DNA of 45,416 nucleotides, taken from the IMG/VR virus record IMGVR_UViG_3300048839_000668, positions 1 to 45,416 of that record; one strand, written 5' to 3'. Origin of the DNA: a virus. The notes beneath the pieces were generated by a model, which worked only from the letters and a program-made list of their open reading frames with translations, was not told the origin of the DNA and searched no databases. The position numbers and the translations under genes are program-made. Positions 1-9,397 of this stretch are shown in pieces; the stretch's first letter is position 1, and the number at the start of each line of letters is the position of its first letter.

Positions 1-33
1 TGTCTCGGCCCCGACCGTATTGACTTCGCTCAT
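1..33 (-). CDS. partial CDS, N-terminus only
   Basis: An ATG at 33-31 overlaps the TGA of the preceding gene (ATGA junction), and the frame stays open to the window edge, giving MSEVNTVGAET. Only 11 residues are visible, so no function can be assigned. By position it is the next gene after the tail fibre block, where phages often keep further tail or host-recognition genes, but that is inference. Confidence 0.55.
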   Translation of the reverse strand, partial: MSEVNTVGAET

Positions 34-320
34 GCCTGTCGCTCCTTTGTGGTTTGGTCGTTTAACTCTGCGATTGCAGCCGCGTTTGCTGCCGCTGCCG
101 CCCGGTCTAGCTCGCGCCGCAATTGCTCCTGGGCGCGGCGTCTGACATACTGCACCAATTGATCCAAGAACCAGTTTAGCTTCGCTTGCGGGCCAGTTGC
201 GTCACCTTCACCGGGCCAGCCCGCAGCGTTGGCTAACAGGTCAACCAGCCGTTGTAGCCTAGTATTGTCGATCTCACGCTCCGCAACGTATGGCCCGACG
301 GTGATCGTGATCTTTGCCAT
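30..320 (-). CDS. small hypothetical protein of the tail region
   Basis: A 96-residue protein starting at an ATG with an AGGGAGAG-type ribosome site. The N-terminus (residues 1-10) looks like a short beta strand. Residues 45-95 are rich in Arg, Ala, Gln and Glu and should form one long helix or coiled coil. No family is recognised. It lies 18 bases after the fibre gene and overlaps the next gene by ATGA, so it is co-translated with the tail block and may be a fibre-assembly or minor tail factor. The function is unknown. Confidence 0.6.
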   Translation of the reverse strand: MAKITITVGPYVAEREIDNTRLQRLVDLLANAAGWPGEGDATGPQAKLNWFLDQLVQYVRRRAQEQLRRELDRAAAAANAAAIAELNDQTTKERQA

Positions 321-338
321 CGCCCAATCTCTCCCTTC

Positions 339-2882
339 CTACGTCAGCCACAGGTAGGTGTAGTTGATCCCGTAGCCATACTTGTTTTCGATGTAGCAAG
401 CATTGTCGGTATGTACTGATACGTTGACGTTGCCGCCTGTCGCGCTTGTGCCATCTAGCGGCCCCGTCGCGACTGCCACCGACCCCGCCCCCGCCGACGA
501 CAAGACAACAGGCAACGCGCTATTGGACCGGAAGTGAATCATAAAGAACCGCGTCGACCCCGACCCCGGCCATGCGATCAGCATCGACGGAAATGCCGGC
601 ACTGGAAACGAAGTCGCACTGTTGGGAGAAATGCCGCCTGTCGTGCCACTCCGCAGCCGCTTGATATCTGCCGCGTAGGTCGGCCCGTTCAGGTTGACTG
701 AAATGTCGGCGTCCAGGTTAATGATGTTGGCGTTCAGGTCGATCAGCCCGCCCCATGCGTTGCTCCCCAGCGCGTTCAGGACAATCGAACTGCCACCCTT
801 CGACTGGTTGAGCGACAACGAAGTGCGACGATCATAGGCTGTCTCAAATCCAGGCCCGCCCGATCCCTCAATCCCGCTGTGCGCCGCCTCTAAGAGAACT
901 GTCGCTGTCCCCGGCATGTTCAAGTCTGTGTCGCCGTACAGCGACGCGGCCAGGATATTGCGCGCGCTCTTGCCGTGACCAGGTTCAGCCGCCAGCCAAC
1001 TCATAAAGTCGACCCGATTGGTCGAAGAATTTTCCCCGAAGCGAAAATCCATCGCGCTGCCTTCGTAGTAATATTTGATGCCTGGAAAGCCTGACCCCGC
1101 ATAGCCCACCAGGTCGCCGTAAGGGTAGTAGAAGTTGCTGCGCGATACGATGTCAACCCCGTAGGAATCAATAAACAGACTCCCCCCACCCTCTTGAGAG
1201 ATAGAGATTGCCGAATTGACAAGCTTTAGCTTTTCGGCCCCGCTTGCGCTTTCGTCCCATTGCAGATAGCCGCCCGCCACCGAATCGCCAATCAGGATGT
1301 CTCCGGGCGTGAGCGTCAGCCCGCCCCAGGAGACGCTACCCGACGCGCCGCCATGCACGCCCAGGACGCCGCGCCCCGCCCCATCCTTGACCCAGATGCC
1401 CGCGTCGTAAATCCGCACCCCTTGCGTGGGATCGACCAAGATTCCCTTGAAGCCCGCCCCAATCGCCAGGCCCAGATTGTTGCCCGCCGCAAAGCCCCAG
1501 GTGTCGGACGAAATCCCGGCGACCCCGTTCAGGTTGCCCATCCGCACGTAGTTGGTAAAGCCCGGTGCGGTCTGGGAACCGACGCTATAATTCGACGTCA
1601 TGCTGCCCATCTGAATGAACGGCCCACCGTCCGGCGACAGCGCAGATAGGTGAATCCAACCTTGCCCCACTTGCCCCGCGCAGACACCTACCGACCCCGA
1701 CTTGATCACCTGTCCAGGCGTCCCACCTGTGATATGCTGCAAATGCCACTCTTGCCACGCGACCCCATCACTCGTTGTCCCGCTAGACGTGAACGCATGG
1801 ACGCGCATCCAGAAGCGACTGATGGTCAGGCCCGTCCCCCAATCAATAATGCGAAACAAGATCGCATCACCGACGGTAAAAAGATTCCCCGCAAACGCGG
1901 GCGAACTCTCGAAGACGACCTGGCGAAAACCGTTCACATCGGGCATGACCCAATCATTCAGAACGATCCCGAACGACTTCGACCAGTATTCTTGCCCCCG
2001 ATCCACGCGTGTCTCATCCGCGACAAAGACCCTGGCGCGCAATTCATCGAACTTCGCGACCCCGGCAATGATGCCCCGATAATTCGACCCCACGTCCCAC
2101 ATACGCATACCGTTGATCCCGGTCGGCAAATCTGTCACGGTTTCTGTGCGTAGCTCTTGAGCATTGGGCAACAGGACATTCAGCGTGGGCGACAGATACA
2201 AATTGCCGCCAGGTGACAGATTCAGGTTCCAGCCGTTGGTCGTGATTGTTCGGTGCGCGCCGACAAAGTCTATGTCTGCATAGACCTGAAGGTCAGCGTT
2301 AAAGCGATGTTGGGCCTCCCAGATAAAGGCGTAATCTTCGTCGACGCGCAAAAAGTCGGCGTCGATCTCGATCCCTTCTTTGACGTTGACGCTCATGACC
2401 TTGCCAGCGGTGATGCCTAACCCGTTGCCCGCGACGCTATTGGCGATATTCAGCCCGCCCGAAGTCGACAGCCCCGACGACGCGGCCAATGCGACACTGA
2501 CCTGCTGGCCCGACAGCCCGATAGCCGCCCCAGCGGTGACAGGCGCATGGTGCGCGCTAGGGTTGATAATGTGGGCGTCGTACAACGCCTTGAAGCCGCC
2601 CAGGTCAACCCCGTCAATCGTCATCCCTGGCGCAACGGTCAGGTTGCCTGTCAGTTGGCGCGATCCGTCGCTCTTGAGGAATTGAGGGGCTTGCGCGTCA
2701 GCCAGCAGCCCCGTATGGTGCGGGCTGTCAAGCGCGTGAGGCGACGGTGCGCCGCCTGTGATCTCAATCGTGCCGCCCCCGCCCCCACTGCCGCCGACTC
2801 CGGCGTTTCGCAGAATCTTCTCGATACGCGGCAACAGGTAAGGCCACACGCGCTTGGCGTCTGTGCTATATCGTTCAGTCAC
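339..2882 (-). CDS. tail fibre / receptor-binding-like protein
   Basis: An 847-residue protein with GTG start and AAAGGGGTAAC ribosome site. After a short helical N-terminus come a glycine linker (about residues 30-37), an H-x-x-DSPHHTG segment and the repeat-like QLTGNLTV/GVDL module seen in many phage tail fibres. The rest is beta-rich, Gly/Ser/Asn-rich sequence with many YG, GG and short strand motifs, as expected for a trimeric fibre ending in a receptor-binding tip. No chaperone or peptidase domain is evident at the C-terminus. Position after the tail-associated protein agrees with a fibre or side-fibre role. Receptor specificity cannot be inferred. Confidence 0.7.
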   Translation of the reverse strand: MTERYSTDAKRVWPYLLPRIEKILRNAGVGGSGGGGGTIEITGGAPSPHALDSPHHTGLLADAQAPQFLKSDGSRQLTGNLTVAPGMTIDGVDLGGFKALYDAHIINPSAHHAPVTAGAAIGLSGQQVSVALAASSGLSTSGGLNIANSVAGNGLGITAGKVMSVNVKEGIEIDADFLRVDEDYAFIWEAQHRFNADLQVYADIDFVGAHRTITTNGWNLNLSPGGNLYLSPTLNVLLPNAQELRTETVTDLPTGINGMRMWDVGSNYRGIIAGVAKFDELRARVFVADETRVDRGQEYWSKSFGIVLNDWVMPDVNGFRQVVFESSPAFAGNLFTVGDAILFRIIDWGTGLTISRFWMRVHAFTSSGTTSDGVAWQEWHLQHITGGTPGQVIKSGSVGVCAGQVGQGWIHLSALSPDGGPFIQMGSMTSNYSVGSQTAPGFTNYVRMGNLNGVAGISSDTWGFAAGNNLGLAIGAGFKGILVDPTQGVRIYDAGIWVKDGAGRGVLGVHGGASGSVSWGGLTLTPGDILIGDSVAGGYLQWDESASGAEKLKLVNSAISISQEGGGSLFIDSYGVDIVSRSNFYYPYGDLVGYAGSGFPGIKYYYEGSAMDFRFGENSSTNRVDFMSWLAAEPGHGKSARNILAASLYGDTDLNMPGTATVLLEAAHSGIEGSGGPGFETAYDRRTSLSLNQSKGGSSIVLNALGSNAWGGLIDLNANIINLDADISVNLNGPTYAADIKRLRSGTTGGISPNSATSFPVPAFPSMLIAWPGSGSTRFFMIHFRSNSALPVVLSSAGAGSVAVATGPLDGTSATGGNVNVSVHTDNACYIENKYGYGINYTYLWLT

Positions 2883-2883
2883 G

Positions 2884-4716
2884 TTACCCCTTTCTCCTGG
2901 TCAGCACAGCCCACGGATCAGGCGCGCCTTCGGTTCTAAGGTTCAGGCGTCCACTGGTTGCGTCGTATTCTGCTTCCTCGACCAGTAGCGCAATGCCTTC
3001 GCTGCCCGCGCCGACGCTGCCGCCCAGGCGCGGCAAGAACGGGACCGTCACATAGCGACCCACGATCAACTTACCCGGCTCGACAGCAGTTTTGCCCCCA
3101 TAGCGCAAGACGCCATCTTCGCCCAGCACAAGATCGTTGGCTGTGCTTGCTTCGACTGGCCCGACCACCAGCGCGCGGTCTGTCCCCACTTGAGCAATCA
3201 GCCGCCGCCCGTCATTCATGCCCAGGTCGAGCATGTCTTGCACTTCCTCAAGTGCGGTACGGTCATCGTCGCGGTAAATGCGAACCCCGATCCCCGACGC
3301 CTCGCGAATGACGACTGTCCCCGTACTGCTAAACTCTGCCAACGTCGACGCCGCGTCGCGCAGTTTGGTCGTGCTAAACGCCTCACCCCAGATACGAAAC
3401 GACATATCGGCGTTCGGATCGCGTGTAACCCAACTCGACCCATTGTGTATTTTCATGACGCCCGCCGAATAGCCTACGTCCTCATCCAGCCCCACTTGAT
3501 AGTAGGCCGACAGACTGTTGACCCCCGACTGAATACGCAGCCAGTAGGTCGTGCCAGGGTTGAGGGTGTCATTGTTGCTCCAATCGATCTCGACCCAATC
3601 CGCTTCTTCTGGCACGTCGATAGCAGCGATACTGGACGCCTCTAGGACGCTTCCAGGCGATCCCCCGCTATCAGACATCAAGTCGACGTATAACGGCCCG
3701 CTGGGGACGCCCACGCGCCGTACGCGAATCGCCACGCCCGCCGCGTTCCAGGCCGATGTGCTGGGAATGGTGAATGACTGTGCGACCTGATAGGCCATGA
3801 CCCCTTCGCCACGCGTTACCGTGATCGTCGGCCCCGCCGCTTGACTCGGAATCGGATCGCTCGAATTAAAGTCTGTCAATTCGATATGGCTTGCGCTATT
3901 GACTGCCTTGATGGTAAAGACCCCGTTCAGGTCAGGATTGGACGACCCCGCCAGCTTGATCACGTCGCCTACCTCGAAGACCCCGAACCCGTTAGCGGTG
4001 TCGGTGACGTCATCTGACCCTGGTGACGCCGACAGCGCACCGAACCCGATTGTCGTCGCGACGTATGCAGCCGACAGCGGTTGCTCTCCACCCCCGCCCC
4101 CAACATGCTCGACCAGGCCGCGCGGTTCCAGGTGATAGACAGAATCGAGTGCATCCCAATAGCCCGCACAGGAAAGTGACGCTCCTGCTTGGCTGTCGTT
4201 CCCAGACTCGACAATCGGTGTCGGGTGGGCCAGCCGTTCCAGTAGGCGATCCCGCACGCGTACCGCGTCGGCCTCTGTCGCTTCGTCTAGGGCATAGATC
4301 AACTCCCGTTTGCCGTAGCGGTTGACGCTGGCGTCATCTTGCGCCCAGGCTGTCAGGCGGCTCTCTGGCGCACCGTTGGGCAAGACACGCACATAGCGCA
4401 CAGCGCAGCGATTGACCACCCCGTCAGCGGTCATGGAGACAGATGGCCCGCCCAGGTTGGCGTCGACCTGACGGATGTAGCCGACCCAGAGAATTGAACC
4501 GGTCGGGCCAATGATCTCGACACGATCTCCCGCCCAATTCAGTAAGTGACGCAGCGACTCAACAGGCCCAGCCACGTCGATCTCCGCAGCCCGAAAGCCC
4601 CCAATCGCTTTGGCCGACCAGCGTTTAGGCGTCAGCATCAGCCCGTCGGGGACGGGATCGTAAGCCCCTGAAAACAGGTCAGCGCGCCGCGCAATGCGTG
4701 CGGTAAACTGTTGCAT
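2884..4716 (-). CDS. tail-associated (baseplate hub-like) protein
   Basis: A 610-residue protein starting at ATG with a GAGAGGGG ribosome site. The N-terminal third (RIARRADL, then VESLRHLLNWAGDRVEI and GYIRQVD) resembles siphovirus tail-tip proteins that follow the distal tail protein. The middle (about residues 220-430) contains an inserted beta-sandwich segment (GTTYWLRIQSG), of a type used as a carbohydrate-binding or decoration domain. The C-terminus returns to hub-like sequence (TVPFLPRLGG, EYDATSGRLNLR). Order after the tape measure and distal tail genes supports a Tal/baseplate-hub role. The exact family is uncertain. Confidence 0.65.
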   Translation of the reverse strand: MQQFTARIARRADLFSGAYDPVPDGLMLTPKRWSAKAIGGFRAAEIDVAGPVESLRHLLNWAGDRVEIIGPTGSILWVGYIRQVDANLGGPSVSMTADGVVNRCAVRYVRVLPNGAPESRLTAWAQDDASVNRYGKRELIYALDEATEADAVRVRDRLLERLAHPTPIVESGNDSQAGASLSCAGYWDALDSVYHLEPRGLVEHVGGGGGEQPLSAAYVATTIGFGALSASPGSDDVTDTANGFGVFEVGDVIKLAGSSNPDLNGVFTIKAVNSASHIELTDFNSSDPIPSQAAGPTITVTRGEGVMAYQVAQSFTIPSTSAWNAAGVAIRVRRVGVPSGPLYVDLMSDSGGSPGSVLEASSIAAIDVPEEADWVEIDWSNNDTLNPGTTYWLRIQSGVNSLSAYYQVGLDEDVGYSAGVMKIHNGSSWVTRDPNADMSFRIWGEAFSTTKLRDAASTLAEFSSTGTVVIREASGIGVRIYRDDDRTALEEVQDMLDLGMNDGRRLIAQVGTDRALVVGPVEASTANDLVLGEDGVLRYGGKTAVEPGKLIVGRYVTVPFLPRLGGSVGAGSEGIALLVEEAEYDATSGRLNLRTEGAPDPWAVLTRRKG

Positions 4717-4727
4717 AAAACCCCTCT

Positions 4728-6101
4728 CTAAAAGGTCAGGCGACGCGGCCGATAATAAGCCCGCGCGGTGTATTGTGTACCCGTCTGCATTGCAGTCTGA
4801 CCCTGTATCAACATTCGGAAAAGTTGTGTGCGCCCAGGAAAGACGTGGAGCGGACTGCCGTAGCCGCGAAACCAGGGGTCGGTGCCTGTCCCCGCTGCAT
4901 TGATCACGTAGACGTTGCCATCGATCCCGTCGTCGACCAGCGTTTCGCTTTCATAAAGGCGCGTCGACAGGTCGAGCGCGCGCAATCTGCGAAATGTACC
5001 GGGTCCCGCAGGGAAAAGCATCAGCCAATCCAGCGTCACGGTCTGGTCGCTTACTGCTTCAGTCGTGATCGAGAAACGCATCCCGGTCGAAGGCAGTTGC
5101 GGCAACCCGCCCGCCAGCAACGGGAACGCGCCCAGGTCCAGCAGAACGGCGCCATTGGCGCGTAGTTGCTCCCCGACCACAACGTCTAGATAGCCGCCAT
5201 CGTCGAATTGCGTCTTACCCCGAATCAGCGTATCCACGGTGGGCTCCGTCCCCCAGACAACCAGGGCGCGCATATAGCGACGTCCCGCAGCCGTGAGCAA
5301 CGCTGTCGGTAACGGGGTTGACCAGGTATAGGCAGTTTCGGCCCCCGCGACCAAATTCTTACTTGATGCCCATGTGCCGCTTGTTGCTTCTAGCGCGACG
5401 TCGACCTCGGGATCGCCTAGTAACGCATAGTTGCCCAGGTAGACCGATTGTGCGTAGCGGTCGTCGCCACTGGCATTGCGAATCGTGATCTTGACAGGCG
5501 CGGGAATTGTGCCGCTAATCTGCCCAGACGTTGCCTTGAACCAGTTGCCCGTCGACCCCGCCCCCGACGTATTGTGAATCGTGACGCCCCCTGTCGTCGC
5601 GGTGGTCGTGGCGCGTGACGTCAGCGCGATGGATCGCTCGGTGTTGTCTTCCCAGAAATAGCGACGGGTCAAGATCAGCGCGGCCTCCACATGCTTGCGC
5701 CAGATCTGGTCTGTCCCCCGCACCATGACCAGCTGTCCACTAATAATCTGCGACCGCCATTTGGTCGTATCGTGGTCGAACTGTACCCGCAAAAAGACGC
5801 GGCGCGGACTAAACCCGTCACGCGCGTCGCGCGCTGCATAAAGATAGGCCTCAATTGCGTTGACGTTCTCTTTGACCGCCCCGGCGTTTGCGCCTGTGAT
5901 CAGAAGATTGATCGACTCGGTAGTCGACCGCCAGGTCGACGGGGATTGCACGTCCCCGTCGCCTATGCGTTCGGCTTGCGCCATGCTCATTTCTGGGGTA
6001 GACAGGGGCATGTCGAGCGCGAGAATCGGACTGGCGTTCAACGCAAGGGCCGACAACTCGACCCCGTATTCTTCTAAGACAAGCTCAATCGTGACTGCCA
6101 T
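4728..6101 (-). CDS. distal tail protein-like
   Basis: A 457-residue protein whose ATG overlaps the tape-measure stop (TAATG), implying translational coupling. It is immediately downstream of the tape measure, the normal place of the Dit protein that links tail tube to baseplate. Residues 1-160 (SMAQAERIGDG, LRVQFDHDTTKWRS, ALILTRRYFWE) look like the Dit N-terminal belt domain. The rest is beta-rich and ends in TARAYYRPRRLTF. It is longer than a minimal Dit (about 250 residues), so it probably carries an inserted or appended galectin/carbohydrate-binding-like domain. Assignment rests on gene order plus overall character. Confidence 0.6.
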   Translation of the reverse strand: MAVTIELVLEEYGVELSALALNASPILALDMPLSTPEMSMAQAERIGDGDVQSPSTWRSTTESINLLITGANAGAVKENVNAIEAYLYAARDARDGFSPRRVFLRVQFDHDTTKWRSQIISGQLVMVRGTDQIWRKHVEAALILTRRYFWEDNTERSIALTSRATTTATTGGVTIHNTSGAGSTGNWFKATSGQISGTIPAPVKITIRNASGDDRYAQSVYLGNYALLGDPEVDVALEATSGTWASSKNLVAGAETAYTWSTPLPTALLTAAGRRYMRALVVWGTEPTVDTLIRGKTQFDDGGYLDVVVGEQLRANGAVLLDLGAFPLLAGGLPQLPSTGMRFSITTEAVSDQTVTLDWLMLFPAGPGTFRRLRALDLSTRLYESETLVDDGIDGNVYVINAAGTGTDPWFRGYGSPLHVFPGRTQLFRMLIQGQTAMQTGTQYTARAYYRPRRLTF

Positions 6102-8776
6102 TAGACCCCCTTGCGCCGCAGAATGTTGATCACGCGATAGGCCAGGGCTTCGGCTTCTTCAGGCCCGCTACCTGTCGCATTGATCGTAATATGGACTCCC
6201 CCCGACGCCGCGCCCGCCATCTGCATACTCTCGCGGTTGCTCCAAACTTGCGACCCGCGTGGCAAGCGCACAAGCTCAGGCCCACGTTCCCCCACCCAGG
6301 CCAGCCCCCCTGGCGCGGATCGTGTGCCTGTCGCAAAGCCAGGAATTGAGGGACGCCAAGACAGTAGATTTTCCAGCCAATCGGGGCGCGGCACTTCCGG
6401 CCAGCGATACGTTTTCAAGTCGTACAGGTCAGGCCATGACCAGTCCAGCAGGTCAGACAGGTCGGGCCAGCCCCAATTGAGCAAGTCAGACGGTTCCGGC
6501 CAACGCCAGCCCAACAGGTCAGCGGGTTCCGGCCAGACCCAGCCGATCATTGTCTCGACCGCCCCCGCAAAGCCTGTGCTTATCCCGGCAAAAATTTCAG
6601 CCCCCGACAGGCCCGTCAGCCAATTCCAGAAACGTGTGACAATCGCTTCGGCTTCAGCGACGCCCGCCGCCACGTCGATCCCCATATCGCTCAGGGTATT
6701 GACAATGGTATCGCGCAGCGCGCCATAGACTTCTCCGGCCAGCCCGGTCAGGTTAGTCAGCGACGAACGCAGGAATTGATCGAAGCCTGTGTATATCTGT
6801 TGCGCCGCTGCCCATGCGCCCTTCCAGTCGCCGTTGATCAGCGCACCGACCAGCTTAAACAGCCCGTCTAGCGTCGACGACAGCAATGTGATCATGGCGA
6901 CAATTTGATCCAGCGCGAACCCGGCAATGGCAGGTAGACGGTTGAGGATCGACCCGACCGCATTGATGGCAAAGTCGAAGACAACCACCAGGGCCGCGCC
7001 CACCGCTTGCGCCGTTTGCCCAATGCGTTCCAGGGCTGGCCCCGCCGCTGTCGCCATTGCTCCAAACTTGGGCCCCAATTCGCTCAACCCTGAAAACGCA
7101 GTCGACAGCGAATCACGCAGACGATCTCCGGCTGGGGAAAGAAAATCCGTCAGTTTCCCCCAGGCTTCTTGTGCGCCCGCGCTCATCTCGCGCAGACTCA
7201 TCCCGAAGCCCATGACCGTCTGGACACTCCCCGGCCCAAAGGCTTCGTCGATAATGGTCGACAAACGCCCTAGCTCAGACAGGTCAACTTTGCCGCCACT
7301 GGCGACTTCCCAGATGGCTTGCAGCGACGCCCCCGCGCCCACTGCCGCCTCACCTAGCGACCGCAGCGGCCCCGGCCATTCGCGCACGACCGACAACGCT
7401 TCTAACGAAGACCCGCCCGCCGCGCGCAACTCGCCAAACAGCCCCACAAGCTCGTTGACGACTTGACTGGTGACGGTGCGAATCCCGCCGAAATCCAGCG
7501 CAAACGCCGCTGCCAACGCTGCCACGCCCACAACCACCGCGCCCAGAGGCGACAGCAAGAATCCTAGCGCAGCCGTGACGCCCGCCAGCACGCCCAGCAC
7601 AGGCCCCGCCGCTGCCGCGATCCCCGCAATGGTCACCGCCATGCGAATCGCTTCAGGCGACACGTCAGCTAGACTTGTCGTTAAATCCCCCAGGAAGGCC
7701 GTAGCGTCGACGATCATGCCCGCCGCGACATCTAGCAAGCCCGAATCAGCAAACGTGATCAGTAGCCCTTCCCAGGCACTTTGCAGGGCTTTGATTGCAC
7801 CCTGAAAGCCTTTCATCTGAACTGCCGAAATCTCTTCAGCGGTCCCGCCCGCGTTTTGCAATTCGCCTGTGAACTGATTGAGGGCTTCGCTACCCATACT
7901 CAACAGCGATATCATGGCGGGACCCGCTTCGATCCCGAAGATCGAAATCATGTCCGTCGTCGTCGCGCCCGCGTCTTCCAGTTGCCGGAAGATGTCGACC
8001 AGGGGCAAAAGCTCGCCTTGACTGTCGGTGACTGCGACGCCCAGCCCGTCCAGCGCGCCTTGCACTTCGTTGGTCGGCTTGACCAGGCGCGCCAGTGCGC
8101 CGCGCAAGGCTGTCCCGGCTTGTTCGCCTTGAATCCCGGCGTCGCCCATCATGCCAATCGCGGCGGTGACTTCAGCGAAATCTAGCCCTAGCCCCGCAGC
8201 AATCGGGCCAGCGTACTTCATGGACGCGCCTAGCATCTCCATATTGACGTTGCTAGACGTCATTGCTTTGACCAGCACATCGTTGACGTAGGCCAGTTGC
8301 GACGTCTCCATCGCATACCCCGACAAGATGTTTGAGGTGATATCGGCCGCGCGTCCCAGGTCAATATTCGCAGCCGCCGCCAACTGCAAGACGTTGGGCA
8401 TTGCCGCCATGATCTCTTGGGCGTCAAAGCCAGCCATGCCCAAGAAGCCCATCGCGTCAGCGGCTTGCGATGCAGAAAACTGCGTGGTGCGGCCTAGCTC
8501 CATTGCCTGGGCGCGCATACTGTCAAACGTCGCCCCGGTCGCACCTGTTAACGCCATGACCTGATTCATGCTGGCTTCAAACGCACCTGCCGTTGACAGG
8601 ATGTTTGAGGTCAGCGCAACCAGGGGCGTTGTGACGCCCGCCGACAAGCCTAGCGCAGCCCCGCCCAAGCTCTGGGCCGCACCATTCAGTCGTTTACTAA
8701 AACTGTCTAGATCGCGCGATGCTCCGCTTGTGTCTGCGTCAACACTAACCAGCAATTCTGCCGCTGTGATCGACAA
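6101..8776 (-). CDS. tail tape measure protein (TP901-type core)
   Basis: An 891-residue protein, TTG start with an AAGGCGGGTGA ribosome site. Residues about 40-330 match the TP901 tape-measure core (motifs FSASQAADAMGFLGMAGFD, NVNMEMLGASMKYAGP, GIQGEQAGTALRGALARL). Hydrophobic segments lie at about 380-435 and 600-640. Near the C-terminus, residues about 747-806 hold tryptophan-rich 11-residue repeats (W-P-[ED]-x-x-D-L-L-x-W-x), followed by the GLAWVGERGPELV motif common at tape-measure ends. It sets tail length and is ejected with DNA. Its size fits a siphovirus tail of roughly 130 nm by the usual length rule (inference). Confidence 0.95.
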   Translation of the reverse strand: MSITAAELLVSVDADTSGASRDLDSFSKRLNGAAQSLGGAALGLSAGVTTPLVALTSNILSTAGAFEASMNQVMALTGATGATFDSMRAQAMELGRTTQFSASQAADAMGFLGMAGFDAQEIMAAMPNVLQLAAAANIDLGRAADITSNILSGYAMETSQLAYVNDVLVKAMTSSNVNMEMLGASMKYAGPIAAGLGLDFAEVTAAIGMMGDAGIQGEQAGTALRGALARLVKPTNEVQGALDGLGVAVTDSQGELLPLVDIFRQLEDAGATTTDMISIFGIEAGPAMISLLSMGSEALNQFTGELQNAGGTAEEISAVQMKGFQGAIKALQSAWEGLLITFADSGLLDVAAGMIVDATAFLGDLTTSLADVSPEAIRMAVTIAGIAAAAGPVLGVLAGVTAALGFLLSPLGAVVVGVAALAAAFALDFGGIRTVTSQVVNELVGLFGELRAAGGSSLEALSVVREWPGPLRSLGEAAVGAGASLQAIWEVASGGKVDLSELGRLSTIIDEAFGPGSVQTVMGFGMSLREMSAGAQEAWGKLTDFLSPAGDRLRDSLSTAFSGLSELGPKFGAMATAAGPALERIGQTAQAVGAALVVVFDFAINAVGSILNRLPAIAGFALDQIVAMITLLSSTLDGLFKLVGALINGDWKGAWAAAQQIYTGFDQFLRSSLTNLTGLAGEVYGALRDTIVNTLSDMGIDVAAGVAEAEAIVTRFWNWLTGLSGAEIFAGISTGFAGAVETMIGWVWPEPADLLGWRWPEPSDLLNWGWPDLSDLLDWSWPDLYDLKTYRWPEVPRPDWLENLLSWRPSIPGFATGTRSAPGGLAWVGERGPELVRLPRGSQVWSNRESMQMAGAASGGVHITINATGSGPEEAEALAYRVINILRRKGV

Positions 8777-8826
8777 GCCATTTCACCCGCCTTAAAAAAC
8801 AGGCGCAGGTAGCCCCGCGCCCGCAC

Positions 8827-9353
8827 TCATTTACGTTTCGATATCTGGGTAGTCGCTTCGCTTTCAGCGTATTCCGCGTGCAGCGCGTATTCCATCCAGA
8901 CTGACGGTTGCTCTAATAGCTCCCAGGGTTGGACGTTCAGGTAACGCGCCGCACGCAGCAAGACATACCAGTCGGGCAATTCGCCAAACTCTCCGTCCGA
9001 CACCAGGAACCGAACTAGGTGTCGGACTTCCCCGCGTTTGGGCGATTATGCTCCCCAATCGTGTTAGCCATGAGGATGACAAGATCAGGCGGGAACGTCG
9101 CCAGGATCACGTCTTCTTCGACAGGCAACGGTTGCCCGTCGTCGCCCAGCACGTCCCAGGTGACAACCAGCGCGCAGAGGCCCCGCACCAGCGACGTCAT
9201 GACCGCTTTGTTATCGGTCTTGTCAGCCGCTTGCAATTCCATCGCCTGTTGCGTTGACAGGCCGCTAGGCCGATAGGTCACATTGATCTCATGACCTTGA
9301 TAGTCGATCTTGATCTCCTCGACGCGGTTCTTGATAGCAGATAGTTTAGGCAT
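8827..9353 (-). CDS. tail assembly chaperone GT-type fusion via -1 frameshift
   Basis: Reading starts at ATG 9353 and, after codon 106, slips back one base at CCCAAAC (9036-9042). It continues for 69 codons to a TGA at 8827-8829. The fused protein has 175 residues. The -1 frame segment (RGEVRHLV, FGELPDWYVLLRAARYLN, PWELLEQPSVWMEYALHAEY) is clearly protein-like and acidic/aromatic, as in the T part of lambda gpGT. It has no start of its own. Position directly before the tape measure is the standard place for this chaperone pair, where the fusion bridges tape measure and tube protein during tail assembly. Confidence 0.85.
9015..9353 (-). CDS. tail assembly chaperone, unshifted (G-type) product
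   Basis: The zero-frame product is 112 residues and ends at TAG 9015-9017, nine codons after the slippery codons begin. The ATG has a GGAGAT ribosome site seven bases upstream. The sequence (SAIKNRVEEIKIDYQGHEI, then ADKTDNKAVMTSLVRGL) is a small alpha/beta protein typical of G-type tail chaperones. It lies between major tail protein and tape measure. Most ribosomes should make this form; the minority shift to the fused product. Confidence 0.85.
   Translation of the reverse strand: MPKLSAIKNRVEEIKIDYQGHEINVTYRPSGLSTQQAMELQAADKTDNKAVMTSLVRGLCALVVTWDVLGDDGQPLPVEEDVILATFPPDLVILMANTIGEHNRPNAGKSDT
9036..9042 (-). promoter_or_regulatory. -1 ribosomal frameshift slippery heptamer CCCAAAC
   Basis: On the minus strand the heptamer reads C CCA AAC in the zero frame, exactly the X XXY YYZ pattern. 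The -1 frame downstream is open for 69 codons, while the zero frame stops within 20 bases. Downstream sequence (GCGGGGAAGTCCGAC) is GC-rich, but I did not identify a certain stimulatory stem. Confidence 0.85.
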
Positions 9354-9397
9354 GGTTTATCTCCGTGATTGGTCTTGCTCAAGGTTCAGGAAAAAAC

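Noticed and set aside
1260-6728. Many long plus-strand ORFs across the tail genes
   Set aside because: They are antisense shadows of GC-rich coding sequence, rich in Arg, Pro, Ser and His, without ribosome sites.
8864-9082. 72-codon minus-strand ORF overlapping the tail chaperone
   Set aside because: It is in the third frame; the -1 frame reached by CCCAAAC gives the convincing chaperone extension instead.
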